A stretch of DNA of 64,000 nt from Lentisphaerota bacterium (GTDB lineage Bacteria > Verrucomicrobiota > Lentisphaeria > Victivallales > Victivallaceae), in contig SUVW01000002.1 in the NCBI GenBank assembly GCA_015061815.1, positions 1-64,000 of the forward strand. Reading direction: 5' to 3'. This document shows, piece by piece, positions 15,903-25,007 of this stretch. Each line of letters opens with the position of its first letter. Position 1 is the stretch's first letter. Made by a program: the position numbers and the translations under genes. The notes under the pieces were generated by a model. The model was not told the origin of the DNA. It saw nothing but the letters and a program-made list of their open reading frames with translations, and did not search any database.

Positions 15903-17491
15903 TGTCACTGTGGAATCCCACTATTCCGATTGAGCTCGGTTCCCGTCTGGAATTGTTTCTGGATGATAAAATGATCGAACACACCGAGGGCACATACCGC
16001 CGGATCCACCATCCGATCGCAGATGAAATCGTTATGACTCTGAATGAAGAGCATGAACACACTAATAATTCAGGCAGTTACAACAGTATTATTTTTGACG
16101 GCGAAAAATATCTCTTTTACTACCGGGCAAATTTCTGGCATCCGACAGAAGAAGAACCGGTGCGTAACGAGAATGTCATTCTCTGCGTTGCAGTCAGTAC
16201 TGACGGGATCCATTTTACCCGGCCGCAGCTGAATATTCTGAAATCCGGTTACAATGCAGTTTTGGATTCAACTATGACCCGTGATCTGGTTCCGGATGAG
16301 TTGAATGATATTTGTGCGTCTACAACAACGGTTTTCTATGATGAAAATCCCGCCTGCCCGGCAGAGGAAAAATATAAAATGCTGGTGACCAATGAGCGTC
16401 CTCCGCACGGGAAAGCCAATGGTATCTGGCTTTATATTTCAGCTGACGGCTATCATTTTACCCGAAAAGGCGGCAAATTTGCTTTGCCGGATGGTTGCGG
16501 TTATGATTCAGCCAACCGGGCATTTTATGATCATACCATCGGCAAATACCGGGTTTATCAGCGGCAGTGGCGGATCTGCGGCAAAGATTGGGGAAGGACA
16601 ATTGTTACTCACTGCACTGAAGATTTCGTGACTTTTACCGATACCCATGTATTGGAATATGATGCTGAATTTGAATCATTCTTTCAGCTGGGACAGAATC
16701 TTTATACCAACAATGTCGCTCCATATTTCCGGGCACCGCATATTCTTCTGGGATTTCCCAAGCGTTATGTGGAATGGGGACCGGAACCGGGAGTATATGT
16801 ATTGCCCAAAGATTATGATTCCAGAATGCTCTCCCGTCCTGATCTCCGCCGCCGCACCTGGCGGGCAAGACATATCGAACCCCGGGCTGGTACAGCAGTA
16901 ACCGATACAGTATTGATGACCAGCCGGGATGGAGTTCACTTCAAAGGTTTTGGTGATTCATATCTGATGCCGCCGCCGCAGGATGATTCCTGCAACTACG
17001 GCAGTGCTGCAATAATTAACGGTATGATGGTTACCAAATCCGCAATGGGACACGGGGCTCCGGATGAGTTGTCGTTTCTGGTCGCAGAAGGTATCTGGAA
17101 CAATGCCGATGTCCGCATACGCCGTTACCATACCCGTATCGACGGCTTTGTTTCCATGCACTTCAAAGCTGCCGGCGGATCACTTTACACTCCGGTATTC
17201 ATTTTTGATGGCGGAAGGCTGGCTCTGAATATTGAATGCGGGGCATTCGGTGGAATCCAGGTCGAAATCCGGGATGATAAAGAGCGTCCTTATCCGGGAT
17301 TCGGGATCACCGATGCTTTGATGATCACCGGTAATGATCATCAGATGATTGCCCGTTGGCGGAATAAGGGAAGTGATTTACGGGAATTGGCAGGCAAACC
17401 GGTGGAATTGCGGATCTTTGCCCGTGATTGCGACTTGTACAGTATGCAGTTCATCCCTTATGAACCCGATCCGGAAATTCCTGAAGTATAA
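15902..17491 (+). CDS. Five-bladed beta-propeller glycosidase-like protein (GH32/GH43-like)
   Basis: The start ATG overlaps the preceding stop (TAATG), indicating coupling. The first 370 residues contain repeated blade motifs such as LCVAVSTDGIHFTRP, WLYISADGYHFTRK and VLMTSRDGVHF, characteristic of the GH32/GH43/GH130-type propeller. The last 130 residues form a beta-sandwich (LYTPVFIFDGGRLALNIE) like the C-terminal module of GH32 enzymes. LFLDDKMIEH near the N-terminus recurs in related PVC proteins and offers one acidic residue of a possible active site. There is no signal peptide. It probably removes a terminal sugar residue, but the sugar cannot be told from sequence. Confidence 0.65.
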   Translation: MSLWNPTIPIELGSRLELFLDDKMIEHTEGTYRRIHHPIADEIVMTLNEEHEHTNNSGSYNSIIFDGEKYLFYYRANFWHPTEEEPVRNENVILCVAVSTDGIHFTRPQLNILKSGYNAVLDSTMTRDLVPDELNDICASTTTVFYDENPACPAEEKYKMLVTNERPPHGKANGIWLYISADGYHFTRKGGKFALPDGCGYDSANRAFYDHTIGKYRVYQRQWRICGKDWGRTIVTHCTEDFVTFTDTHVLEYDAEFESFFQLGQNLYTNNVAPYFRAPHILLGFPKRYVEWGPEPGVYVLPKDYDSRMLSRPDLRRRTWRARHIEPRAGTAVTDTVLMTSRDGVHFKGFGDSYLMPPPQDDSCNYGSAAIINGMMVTKSAMGHGAPDELSFLVAEGIWNNADVRIRRYHTRIDGFVSMHFKAAGGSLYTPVFIFDGGRLALNIECGAFGGIQVEIRDDKERPYPGFGITDALMITGNDHQMIARWRNKGSDLRELAGKPVELRIFARDCDLYSMQFIPYEPDPEIPEV

Positions 17492-17616
17492 TGAATTTGC
17501 AGTTATCAGAAAAAAAGCTGTACTGTTTGCATATTATGATCAATAATACGGATGCCAAAGCTGGTTATACTCAGCCGCAGCTTGTTTGAAAGTGATTTTT
17601 TATTCAGAGGTAATAA

Positions 17617-19194
17617 GTGAATTTTCATAGTCACAGTATTCCTGACCGCCGCCGGCGTTTTTATCTGTCGATGCAGAAAGTTCTTTTGCATCAGCAGGTG
17701 GAAAATCCTCTGGTGGTAACAGACAATCAGGAATATCAAAGTGTCATACACTATTGCAAAGAGATGATGACGATCCATCCTGGAGGCAGGATAATTCTCG
17801 ACATCGGTAAATCGATCCATGGCGGTATCCGTCTGACTTATTGCGACGGGCCATGCCGGTTGCGGGTAAAATTCGGGGAATCGGTCAGTGAAGCAGTCAA
17901 TACACCTGATCCTGACAGTTCCTGCAGGGAAGCGGTACTGGAAACTTCAAACTTCGGGATGCTTGAATACGGAAATACGGTTTTCCGTTTTGTACAAATC
18001 GAAAATATCGGAAAAGTTCCGTTTGTCTGTCAGAATATTATCGCAGTTGCACTGGAATGTGATTGTATCGTAACCGGAGCATTTGAATCTTCCGATAAAT
18101 TGCTTAACGATATCTGGAAAACAGCTGTCCGCACGGTACATTTATGTATGCAGGATTACATTTATGACGGATCCAAGCGGGATCGCATCGTCTGGATGGG
18201 GGATCTGCATCCGGAAGTCAAAGGTATTTGTTGTGCATTCAGCGATACCGCGATCGTACGGGATACTCTGGAATTCATCATCCGTCAGACTCCGTGCGGG
18301 GAACCGATGAATGGTTTTTACACATATTCCTGCTGGTTTATCATCACTTTGTGGGATTATCTGTGTATTTCGTCAGATGACCGTTTTGTCAGAGAGCATG
18401 CGGAATATATCCAAACTGTTTTGCGGAAATGGAGTACTTATGTCGATGCTGACGGCAAATGCATCATGCCTGAACCGCTGTTCCTCGATTGGCCCAATGA
18501 AAATCATCCGCAAGCAAAATCAGCAGGAATCCATGCTTTGTTATATTGGATGATCACTTGCGGGATCAAACTGTTGAATTATCTTGGAAAAGACACCTCT
18601 TTCCTGCACACCGCACAGCGGAAACTCGGCAGTAATATTCCTGCTTCTGCCGGACGGAAAGCACCTGCAGCACTGTTGACTTTGACTGGATTATCCGATT
18701 GCCGTAATATTCTGGAAACAGATCCATTCGCGGGAGTAAGCACCTTTTACGGGTACTATATGCTGCTGGCAAAAGAAACAGTTGCCGCACAGAAACTCAT
18801 TCGCCGCTATTGGGGCGGGATGCTGGAATTGGGAGCTTCCAGCTTCTGGGAGGATTTTGATTTGGCGTGGATGGAAAATGCCGGAAGAATTGATGAGATC
18901 CCCGTATCGGGCAAAAGGGATATTCACCTTGAATGCGGGGCATATTGTTACAAAGGTTTGCGTCACAGTTTAAGTCACGGCTGGAGTTGCAGTCCGGCAC
19001 CTTTCCTTTCAGAAAGATGCCTCGGCGTATCTTTTCCGGAACCGGGCAAAGTAATTGTCAAACCTGATTTGGGTGATTTGCAGGAACTTCACGGACAGGT
19101 ACCGACACCATTGGGTATTATCACGGTTGAAGCAGATTGCAGAGGTCGTAAAAATATAGTTATTCCTGACGGTTTGATTCTGGTCAAAGAGTAA
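17617..19194 (+). CDS. Alpha-L-rhamnosidase-like six-hairpin glycosidase (GH78-like)
   Basis: The protein starts at GTG 17617, with AGAGG six bases upstream. Residues 30-160 are a beta-sandwich (GGRIILDIGKSIHGGIRL, LRVKFGESVSEA). The rest is an alpha6/alpha6 barrel starting QDYIYDGSKRDRIVWMGDLHPE. The (K/R)RDR..W.GD motif is a hallmark of the GH78 family, in which the acidic residues near it bind rhamnose. The C-terminal all-beta tail (LGDLQELHGQVPTPLG) is also typical. At 525 residues it is shorter than secreted GH78 enzymes and lacks a signal peptide, which fits a cytoplasmic enzyme acting on imported oligosaccharides. Rhamnose is the most likely product. Confidence 0.78.
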   Translation: MNFHSHSIPDRRRRFYLSMQKVLLHQQVENPLVVTDNQEYQSVIHYCKEMMTIHPGGRIILDIGKSIHGGIRLTYCDGPCRLRVKFGESVSEAVNTPDPDSSCREAVLETSNFGMLEYGNTVFRFVQIENIGKVPFVCQNIIAVALECDCIVTGAFESSDKLLNDIWKTAVRTVHLCMQDYIYDGSKRDRIVWMGDLHPEVKGICCAFSDTAIVRDTLEFIIRQTPCGEPMNGFYTYSCWFIITLWDYLCISSDDRFVREHAEYIQTVLRKWSTYVDADGKCIMPEPLFLDWPNENHPQAKSAGIHALLYWMITCGIKLLNYLGKDTSFLHTAQRKLGSNIPASAGRKAPAALLTLTGLSDCRNILETDPFAGVSTFYGYYMLLAKETVAAQKLIRRYWGGMLELGASSFWEDFDLAWMENAGRIDEIPVSGKRDIHLECGAYCYKGLRHSLSHGWSCSPAPFLSERCLGVSFPEPGKVIVKPDLGDLQELHGQVPTPLGIITVEADCRGRKNIVIPDGLILVKE

Positions 19195-19217
19195 ACATTG
19201 AAAGTGATTTATTAAAA

Positions 19218-19859
19218 ATGGATAGTGTGATTGAAAAACTTTCCGAAATAAAAATCGTTCCGGTGCTGGTTCTGGAAGATGTCAGAGCCGGCTTGAAAAT
19301 GTGCGAAGTTCTGGTTGAAAACGGTCTTCCGGCTGCGGAAGTCACCTTCCGTACCAGTGCCGCAGAAAAAATCATCCGTGAAGCGGCAAAAGAGTTTCCC
19401 GAACTTTATCTCGGTGCCGGAACGATTCTGAATACCGGTGATCTGCACCGGGCATTTGATGCCGGAGCAAAGTTTGCCGTTGCCCCCGGATTCAATCCGA
19501 CAGTGATCAAAGAAGCTGTAGAAAATGATTTTGCCTTTGCTCCGGGAGTGTGTACTCCATCGGAAGTAGAACAGGCAGTTGAACTCGGCTGTAAATTTTT
19601 GAAGTTCTTCCCTGCTGAAGCCGCAGGCGGTGTAAAGATGCTTAAATCAATTATTGCTCCTTACCGTCATCTGGGAATCTGTTTTATGCCTACCGGCGGA
19701 GTGACTTCCGCCAATGCCGCTGATTATCTTGCAATCAAAGAGGTTGCTGCAGTCGGCGGTACCTGGCTGGGGAAAGCCGAAGATATAAAAGCTGAAAACT
19801 GGGATGCGGTTGCAAAGGCTGTAAAAGCCGCAGTTGAATTGAAAAATCATCTTGCGTAA
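19218..19859 (+). CDS. eda: 2-keto-3-deoxy-6-phosphogluconate aldolase
   Basis: This class I aldolase splits 2-keto-3-deoxy-6-phosphogluconate into pyruvate and glyceraldehyde-3-phosphate. The catalytic residues are visible: Glu41 in AAEVTFRT and the Schiff-base Lys129 in FLKFFPAEAAGG, with the phosphate loop PTGGV near residue 160. At 213 residues it has the usual length. It is followed after 10 bases by a KDG kinase, giving the last two steps for hexuronates that enter as 2-keto-3-deoxygluconate. The upstream glycosidases are on the same strand, so the operon probably feeds uronate sugars here. Confidence 0.93.
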   Translation: MDSVIEKLSEIKIVPVLVLEDVRAGLKMCEVLVENGLPAAEVTFRTSAAEKIIREAAKEFPELYLGAGTILNTGDLHRAFDAGAKFAVAPGFNPTVIKEAVENDFAFAPGVCTPSEVEQAVELGCKFLKFFPAEAAGGVKMLKSIIAPYRHLGICFMPTGGVTSANAADYLAIKEVAAVGGTWLGKAEDIKAENWDAVAKAVKAAVELKNHLA

Positions 19860-19869
19860 GGGAGAAAAA

Positions 19870-20964
19870 ATGCTGAATTACAAATCCGCAGAAAGTTGTG
19901 CATTTGATGCCTTGAGTCTGGGGGAGATCATGCTCCGTTTTGATCCCGGAGCAGGCAGAATACATACGACCCGTAATTTTCAGGTTTGGGAGGGCGGCGG
20001 AGAATACAATGTTGTTCGCGGTTTACGCCGCTGTTTCGGTTTGAGAAGTGCCGTTGTCACCGCTTTTGCCGATAATCCGGTTGGACATCTGGTCGAGGAC
20101 TTTATCATGCAGGGCGGTGTTGATACCCGTTTTATCCGCTGGATGGAGTTTGACGGTATCGGCAGAAGTGCCCGCAACGGATTGAATTTTGTGGAACGCG
20201 GCTTCGGTATCCGTGGAGCCAAAAGCTGCAGTGACCGGGGAAACACCGCCATATCGCAGTTGAAAACCGGAATGATCGACTGGGATGAGATTTTCGGTAA
20301 ATATGGAGTCCGTCACTTTCATACCGGAGGAATTTTCGCTGCATTGTCAGAATCCACTTTTGAAGTGGCGATCGAAGCGTTGAAAAAAGCTAAAGAGTAT
20401 GGTACTGTCACCAGTTATGATCTCAATTACCGCCCCAGCCTCTGGAAAAGTATTGGCGGTGTGGGAAAAGCAAGAGAGGTCAATAAGGAGATCGCCCGAT
20501 ATGTCGATGTGATGATCGGCAATGAGGAGGATTTTACCGCCTGCCTCGGCTTGGAAATCGACGGAGTTGATGCCAATTTGACCAATTTACAGATCGAAAG
20601 TTTCAAGGCGATGATCCAAAAAGCGGTTTCGGTTTATCCTAATTTCCGAGTCGTTGCGACGACGATGCGTTCAGTAAAAAGTGCTACGGTCAATGATTGG
20701 GGAGCGATTGCATGGGCAGACGGGAAGTTTGCCGAAGCGGTGAAACGCCCTGAATTGGAAATTTTTGACCGGGTTGGCGGTGGAGACAGTTTTGCTTCAG
20801 GTTTGATCTACGGCTTGATCACGGGAGAAGATATTGATTTTGCGGTCAACTGCGGAGCTGCACACGGCGCATTGGCAATGACTACTCCGGGAGATACCTC
20901 AATGGCGACCAAAGCAGAAGTTTTGAAACTCATGCAGGGAGCTGGTGCACGTGTAGACCGCTGA
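19870..20964 (+). CDS. kdgK: 2-keto-3-deoxygluconate kinase (PfkB family)
   Basis: PfkB-type sugar kinase that phosphorylates 2-keto-3-deoxygluconate to the substrate of the aldolase encoded just before it. The N-terminal LGEIMLRFDP and WEGGGEYNV segments bind the sugar; EDFTACLGL and the C-terminal DRVGGGDSFASGLIYGL hold the ATP site, with the catalytic Asp in GGGDS near residue 305. ATG 19870 has GGGAG at 19860-19864. An in-frame TTG at 19852 would overlap eda and is unlikely. The kinase specificity comes from context: among PfkB proteins only the pairing with eda points to KDG. It is the last gene of the series. Confidence 0.9.
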   Translation: MLNYKSAESCAFDALSLGEIMLRFDPGAGRIHTTRNFQVWEGGGEYNVVRGLRRCFGLRSAVVTAFADNPVGHLVEDFIMQGGVDTRFIRWMEFDGIGRSARNGLNFVERGFGIRGAKSCSDRGNTAISQLKTGMIDWDEIFGKYGVRHFHTGGIFAALSESTFEVAIEALKKAKEYGTVTSYDLNYRPSLWKSIGGVGKAREVNKEIARYVDVMIGNEEDFTACLGLEIDGVDANLTNLQIESFKAMIQKAVSVYPNFRVVATTMRSVKSATVNDWGAIAWADGKFAEAVKRPELEIFDRVGGGDSFASGLIYGLITGEDIDFAVNCGAAHGALAMTTPGDTSMATKAEVLKLMQGAGARVDR

Positions 20965-21255
20965 AAATGATATTTTGATGATGAATTATTCAATTGTTGA
21001 TTGATCTGATAAGTCATATCACAAAGGTGTGATTATCTTTTGGCTTTTAAGCTTGGAATACATTAATAATAACTAAAAGAAGACTGTTATTATGGCGAAC
21101 GCCAAAGTAACTTATATTTCGATATGTTTTGATTTACAGTATTGTAAAAATTTCTTTAATATTCCGAGGCAATTTCAAAAGTCCTCAAAAATTTTTGAGG
21201 CCTTTTGCAATTACCTCTATTGTTTTACTTTTCTTAACAAAGCAAACTGCTATGC
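20965..21255. other. Convergent intergenic region with a palindromic element
   Basis: The interval between the convergent kdgK and PHP genes holds no gene. Its main content is the 52-bp palindrome at 21166-21217, which may serve as a terminator for both strands. Confidence 0.6.
21166..21217. repeat. 52-bp near-perfect palindrome (repeat element, full copy)
   Basis: The core CCTCAAAAATTTTTGAGG (21183-21200) is perfectly palindromic. The arms continue outward as GAGG, AATT and CAAAAG on the left, matched by CTTTTG, AATT and CCTC on the right, with only single-base mismatches between blocks. The left 31 bases recur exactly at 31442-31472. It may terminate transcription on both strands or be a small mobile palindrome. 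Confidence 0.75.
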
Positions 21256-22365
21256 TCAGTTGACCAGCATGAACGGCTGGGCGTACAGTTTTTCTCTGGT
21301 GACGTGATCACTGGCGGTCAAGCGCAGGAAAACGTGTTTATCCCGCTCTTTTTCATCGAGCTGATAAACAAATTCATCGCTGCCGTAACCATCCATGACC
21401 ACACCCTGCGCTGAAGTGAGTTGAAAGATCATCTTTTTATTGCACTTGGCACGCAATGTCCTGCCGTCAAAACTGATATGCTCAAACTTGAATCCGTTTC
21501 CGAGGATCGCACCGTAAAATCTGCCCTGCCGGTAAGCACGCAGACACGCTTCGGCGGTGCGCTCTTCCGGGAGCAGAATGCATTTGCCCTTCCAGGTTTC
21601 CATCGTATGATCTTCGACAAAAAATCCGAAACACTGTCTGCCTGAAGCAAGGATATGATCCCATTCAACTTCGGAATTTTCAGTATAATCCAGATTGTTG
21701 TAGTTGAATACCTCGATACCCAGTACCCGGGGATCATAATCCAGCACTTCCATCATAAAACTTATCGGCAGATGCGACCAGTGGGGGTGGGCAATGACCG
21801 CACCGCCGCCGTCCGGGATCATCAGCGCGTCAAACATAGCATCCAGCCCGGTTTTCCACGTTGTCGGACATCCCAGCGCGTAGCCGTGTTCGTGAAGACC
21901 GAACTCATGTTTCCGGTCAAAGTGACTGGTTGCCAGAAATGATCCGGGCGCACAGATGTGCAGATAGACATTGTGATCGGAAAACCAGTGATGTTCGGCA
22001 TTCGGTGCTTCCAGCAGAGTGCCGGGGATATTTTTTATCACCGGTTCACCCGGTTCTGCCGGAAGTTTAGCGGCGAGTTCTTTATCCCATTGTGCGACAA
22101 CCGGGGCGAAGTCGATCTTTTCCCGGATGATTTTTCCGTCTTTCACGCAGCCGTTCTGACTGATACGGAAGGTATTTTCCCGGATATCCGCCAGCGGATA
22201 CCAAGGTGCCGAGGGATAATAGTTGGAAAAAGTGGCAAATTCCAACCCTTGCGCCACAAAATCATCGAACATCTTTTGCGTGGTGCAATGCATGTGGGTA
22301 CAGCCGGTGACCGGAGTGACCTTTTCCCAATTCACTCCGGCATAGGGATTCGGATTTCTGCTCAT
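21256..22365 (-). CDS. PHP-domain-like metal-dependent hydrolase
   Basis: About 370 residues with a PHP-like pattern of metal ligands: GCTHMHCTT near the N-terminus, HWFSDHNVYLH in the middle, VIAHPHWSHLP and FFVEDHT further on. PHP proteins are metal-dependent phosphoesterases or related hydrolases. The C-terminal 80 residues form a beta-rich extension seen in PHP proteins encoded beside glycosidases. ATG 22365 follows the GH20-like stop by seven bases, with GAGG between them; an in-frame TTG at 22380 is less likely. It closes the minus-strand operon. The substrate is unknown. Confidence 0.7.
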   Translation of the reverse strand: MSRNPNPYAGVNWEKVTPVTGCTHMHCTTQKMFDDFVAQGLEFATFSNYYPSAPWYPLADIRENTFRISQNGCVKDGKIIREKIDFAPVVAQWDKELAAKLPAEPGEPVIKNIPGTLLEAPNAEHHWFSDHNVYLHICAPGSFLATSHFDRKHEFGLHEHGYALGCPTTWKTGLDAMFDALMIPDGGGAVIAHPHWSHLPISFMMEVLDYDPRVLGIEVFNYNNLDYTENSEVEWDHILASGRQCFGFFVEDHTMETWKGKCILLPEERTAEACLRAYRQGRFYGAILGNGFKFEHISFDGRTLRAKCNKKMIFQLTSAQGVVMDGYGSDEFVYQLDEKERDKHVFLRLTASDHVTREKLYAQPFMLVN

Positions 22366-22372
22366 AACCGCC

Positions 22373-24235
22373 TCACACAAACCAGCCGCCGGTAGCGATC
22401 ATGCGGTAACGCAATTCTCCCCAGCCGATAGTATCATATTTATGGTCAAGTTCATGGATATGGTCGATGACTCCGGATTCCAGTTCATCGATCCGGCGGA
22501 CGGTTTCGATATAGCGTTCTTTAAGACCGCCGAGCCGGATCTGCATGATTTCCAGGCCGTAAGATTTGTAACCTCTGAACCACTGTTCGCGGAAAGAATC
22601 ATTGAGCATATCCAACGCATCACAAAGAGCGGGAACCATGTCGCATGCTTCGGCAAGAGTGGTGAAATCCCGCTGCAGATAACCGGCGAGCAGTTTTTTG
22701 CGGAATTCGATCTTGCGGATAAGCACATTGAGGATGTTCCACGCATAATCGATATAACCGGCTTTGCGGTCATCCCGTTTATTTTCGGCAAGTTTGATCA
22801 ATCTCCGGTATTCTGCGAGAGTGCGATCCCAGATATCTTCGCCGTGATGGAGCATTTCGTGCCAGACGATACCCATGAGCGGATCGTCCCACAACACGGT
22901 AGCGGTGTTGACATTTGTCCAGCGGTCAAGGGTGCCTTCGCTGTGCTGGAACTCCATTTTTCCCAGTTCGGTCTGCAGGAAATAATCCGTTCCGCAGACA
23001 GCGGAAAATACTTTGGAAATACGTTCATCACATGCTTCAGAGTTGAATGCCTTGTCCGCCGCCCAAGCCATTGAAGCAAAGGCGGATTCAAATTCGCAGT
23101 AGCCTCCGTCATCGCCCCACATAGTGTAGACGATATCCCGGCAGTTGACCTGCTGACAACCGGCGATGCAGGCGGAAACCGTCGCTTGGGTCAACTCAAA
23201 ATCGCACCACAATCTCGCCCAGGTGTGGATCCCCGAAGCCATCATCGGAGCGTGACCGTTGAGACTGCGGGTACTTTGAAGCATTCCGGCATAGGTCTCT
23301 TTGTCGCGGTGGCTGTAATCCCAGTAGGCAAGCTGCACGCATTTGGGAATGGCATCGCGCACATCCTGCGGGATCTGGGAACTGTCGGTGTAGTACTCCT
23401 GATTTTTGTTGCCGAACCGGAAGTACATATCACCCCAGATGATCGGCTGCAGATCATACTTGCCGCACATTTCACAAAGTTTATTCAAATGGCGGTTGTA
23501 GATATCAAATGGACGCTCATAACCGTGAATATCCATGAATCTGCCGCGCCCGAGATCGTGAGTTTCGTCCATCCCCAGATGGATGCGGCGGGAATCAAAG
23601 GCTTCGCTCCAGAATTTGAGCATTTTTTCCAGCAGCGCATAACTTTTTTCATCATCGGGCATGATGACGTTATCGGTATCTTTGGTGGTTTCGTAGATGT
23701 GCCAGCGCAGGACGGGTTCAAGATGTCCGAGCGCCTGGATCGAAGCGATCATCTCGATGCCGAGTTTTTTCGCATAAGCATCGATCTCTCTGACCTCCTC
23801 CAGAGAATATGCTCCGCGCATGAAGCCGAAGTAGGTTTCCCCGGGAAGCTGATAGGCATCTTTGGTGTAAAGCATCGCCATGTTGTAGCCGAGCAGAGAC
23901 ATCCTCCGGAGCCATTTTTTGAAATATTCCGGAGTTACGACCATTGTCCGGGAGCAATCCAGCAGAATACCGTGAGTATCAAAGCAGATTTTTTCATCCG
24001 CTTCCAACCCGGCCAGCGCATAGCCGATCCCCCGGCCGGCAAAAGAGGCATTGCCGTAGGTGACGGTGAATTTTTCGCCGTCTTTCTTGACAGAAAGCCG
24101 GTCTTTATCATCGCATTTTTCAAAGAAAAGATTGCTTTTTTCCGCACATTCGATGATCGGGTATTCTTCGGCCAGAGTGCGGATGACCGGATGTAATTCT
24201 GCCGGTACGGCAGATGGGTTCCAATAGAGAGTCAT
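22373..24235 (-). CDS. GH20-like beta-N-acetylhexosaminidase
   Basis: The protein has an N-terminal alpha/beta domain (residues 1-110) and a TIM barrel. The barrel shows GILLDCSRTMVVTPEYFKKWL, MLYTKDAY, IQALGHLEPVLRW and the catalytic pair in IHLGMDETHDLG, where Asp-Glu act in substrate-assisted hydrolysis of N-acetylhexosamine glycosides. The C-terminal 200 residues are helical. I chose ATG 24235 because an earlier in-frame start (24319) would overlap the upstream gene and adds a poorly structured extension; the SD is weak for either. No signal peptide is present, so it probably works on imported fragments. Confidence 0.78.
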   Translation of the reverse strand: MTLYWNPSAVPAELHPVIRTLAEEYPIIECAEKSNLFFEKCDDKDRLSVKKDGEKFTVTYGNASFAGRGIGYALAGLEADEKICFDTHGILLDCSRTMVVTPEYFKKWLRRMSLLGYNMAMLYTKDAYQLPGETYFGFMRGAYSLEEVREIDAYAKKLGIEMIASIQALGHLEPVLRWHIYETTKDTDNVIMPDDEKSYALLEKMLKFWSEAFDSRRIHLGMDETHDLGRGRFMDIHGYERPFDIYNRHLNKLCEMCGKYDLQPIIWGDMYFRFGNKNQEYYTDSSQIPQDVRDAIPKCVQLAYWDYSHRDKETYAGMLQSTRSLNGHAPMMASGIHTWARLWCDFELTQATVSACIAGCQQVNCRDIVYTMWGDDGGYCEFESAFASMAWAADKAFNSEACDERISKVFSAVCGTDYFLQTELGKMEFQHSEGTLDRWTNVNTATVLWDDPLMGIVWHEMLHHGEDIWDRTLAEYRRLIKLAENKRDDRKAGYIDYAWNILNVLIRKIEFRKKLLAGYLQRDFTTLAEACDMVPALCDALDMLNDSFREQWFRGYKSYGLEIMQIRLGGLKERYIETVRRIDELESGVIDHIHELDHKYDTIGWGELRYRMIATGGWFV

Positions 24236-24257
24236 AAAACAGTTGCTTTTTTTTAAA

Positions 24258-24995
24258 TTAAAGTTCGTCAAGTTCCTGTGCTTCTCCGATGATTTCGGAG
24301 GGTTCGAGCGGATGGTCATAAAGTTTCAAATCAGCAATCGCACCGTCAAAATAGTAGTAATAGCCGCGCGAATAGGCACCGACCGTGAGGAAATCTTCGC
24401 CGTTGGTCAGCGGGAAAGTTTCGCCGGGAGCACTTTCGACAGCAAGTTCGCCGTTGAGGTAGATTTTGGCGGTTTTGCCGTCAAAGGAGAGTACGATATG
24501 GGTCCAGACATCTTTGGCGATGGGGGTTTTACCCTTGGCGGTGGCCAGTACTTTAAAACTGTTGCCGTCGCCGGTGAGCCACCGCCAGGTTTTGTAATCA
24601 TAAGTGATCCGGAACCCCGGGCCTTTGCTGCCTTTGGCGGTAGCCGCCAGATCAAAGCCGTCTCCGGCATCTGCAGCCAGTTTGTACCACGCCGAAAGCG
24701 CGAAGCCTTTGGTGAAGTCAAATTTTTTCATCCCTTTGACGATCACGCAGGCACCTCCGGCACGTTTGCGGAAAGCCAACCCTTTTTTGGCGTCAAAAAG
24801 CAAGGCTTTTTTGCCCTGCGGCCCCTCGACGGCAGTGAGAAATTGACCGCGAGTGATGGAAACCGGCAAATTATTGGCGGAGGCATCTTTGATCCCCTGC
24901 GGAACCATTTCCAGAGAAACGACCGGAGCGGATTTCTCTGCCGCACCGAGAATAAACGCTGCGGCACAAACTGAAAGTACGACTGTTTTTTTCAT
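24258..24995 (-). CDS. Secreted LamG-domain protein
   Basis: A clear signal peptide (MKKTVVLSVCAAAFILGAAE) is followed by one LamG/concanavalin A-like domain that fills the rest of the 245 residues. FALSAWYKLAADAGDGFDL, VWTHIVLSFDGKTAKIYLNGELA and GAIADLKLYDHPLEPSEI are classic strands of this fold. There is no catalytic domain. It is probably an exported carbohydrate-binding or surface-attached protein working with the larger secreted protein encoded upstream, only 12 bases away. Its ligand is unknown. Confidence 0.8.
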   Translation of the reverse strand: MKKTVVLSVCAAAFILGAAEKSAPVVSLEMVPQGIKDASANNLPVSITRGQFLTAVEGPQGKKALLFDAKKGLAFRKRAGGACVIVKGMKKFDFTKGFALSAWYKLAADAGDGFDLAATAKGSKGPGFRITYDYKTWRWLTGDGNSFKVLATAKGKTPIAKDVWTHIVLSFDGKTAKIYLNGELAVESAPGETFPLTNGEDFLTVGAYSRGYYYYFDGAIADLKLYDHPLEPSEIIGEAQELDEL

Positions 24996-25007
24996 AATAT
25001 ATATTCC

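Noticed and set aside
23186-24196. Long plus-strand ORF of 336 codons opposite the GH20-like gene
   Set aside because: It is antisense to a clear glycosidase gene; its composition reflects the codon pattern of the opposite strand and it has no start signals.
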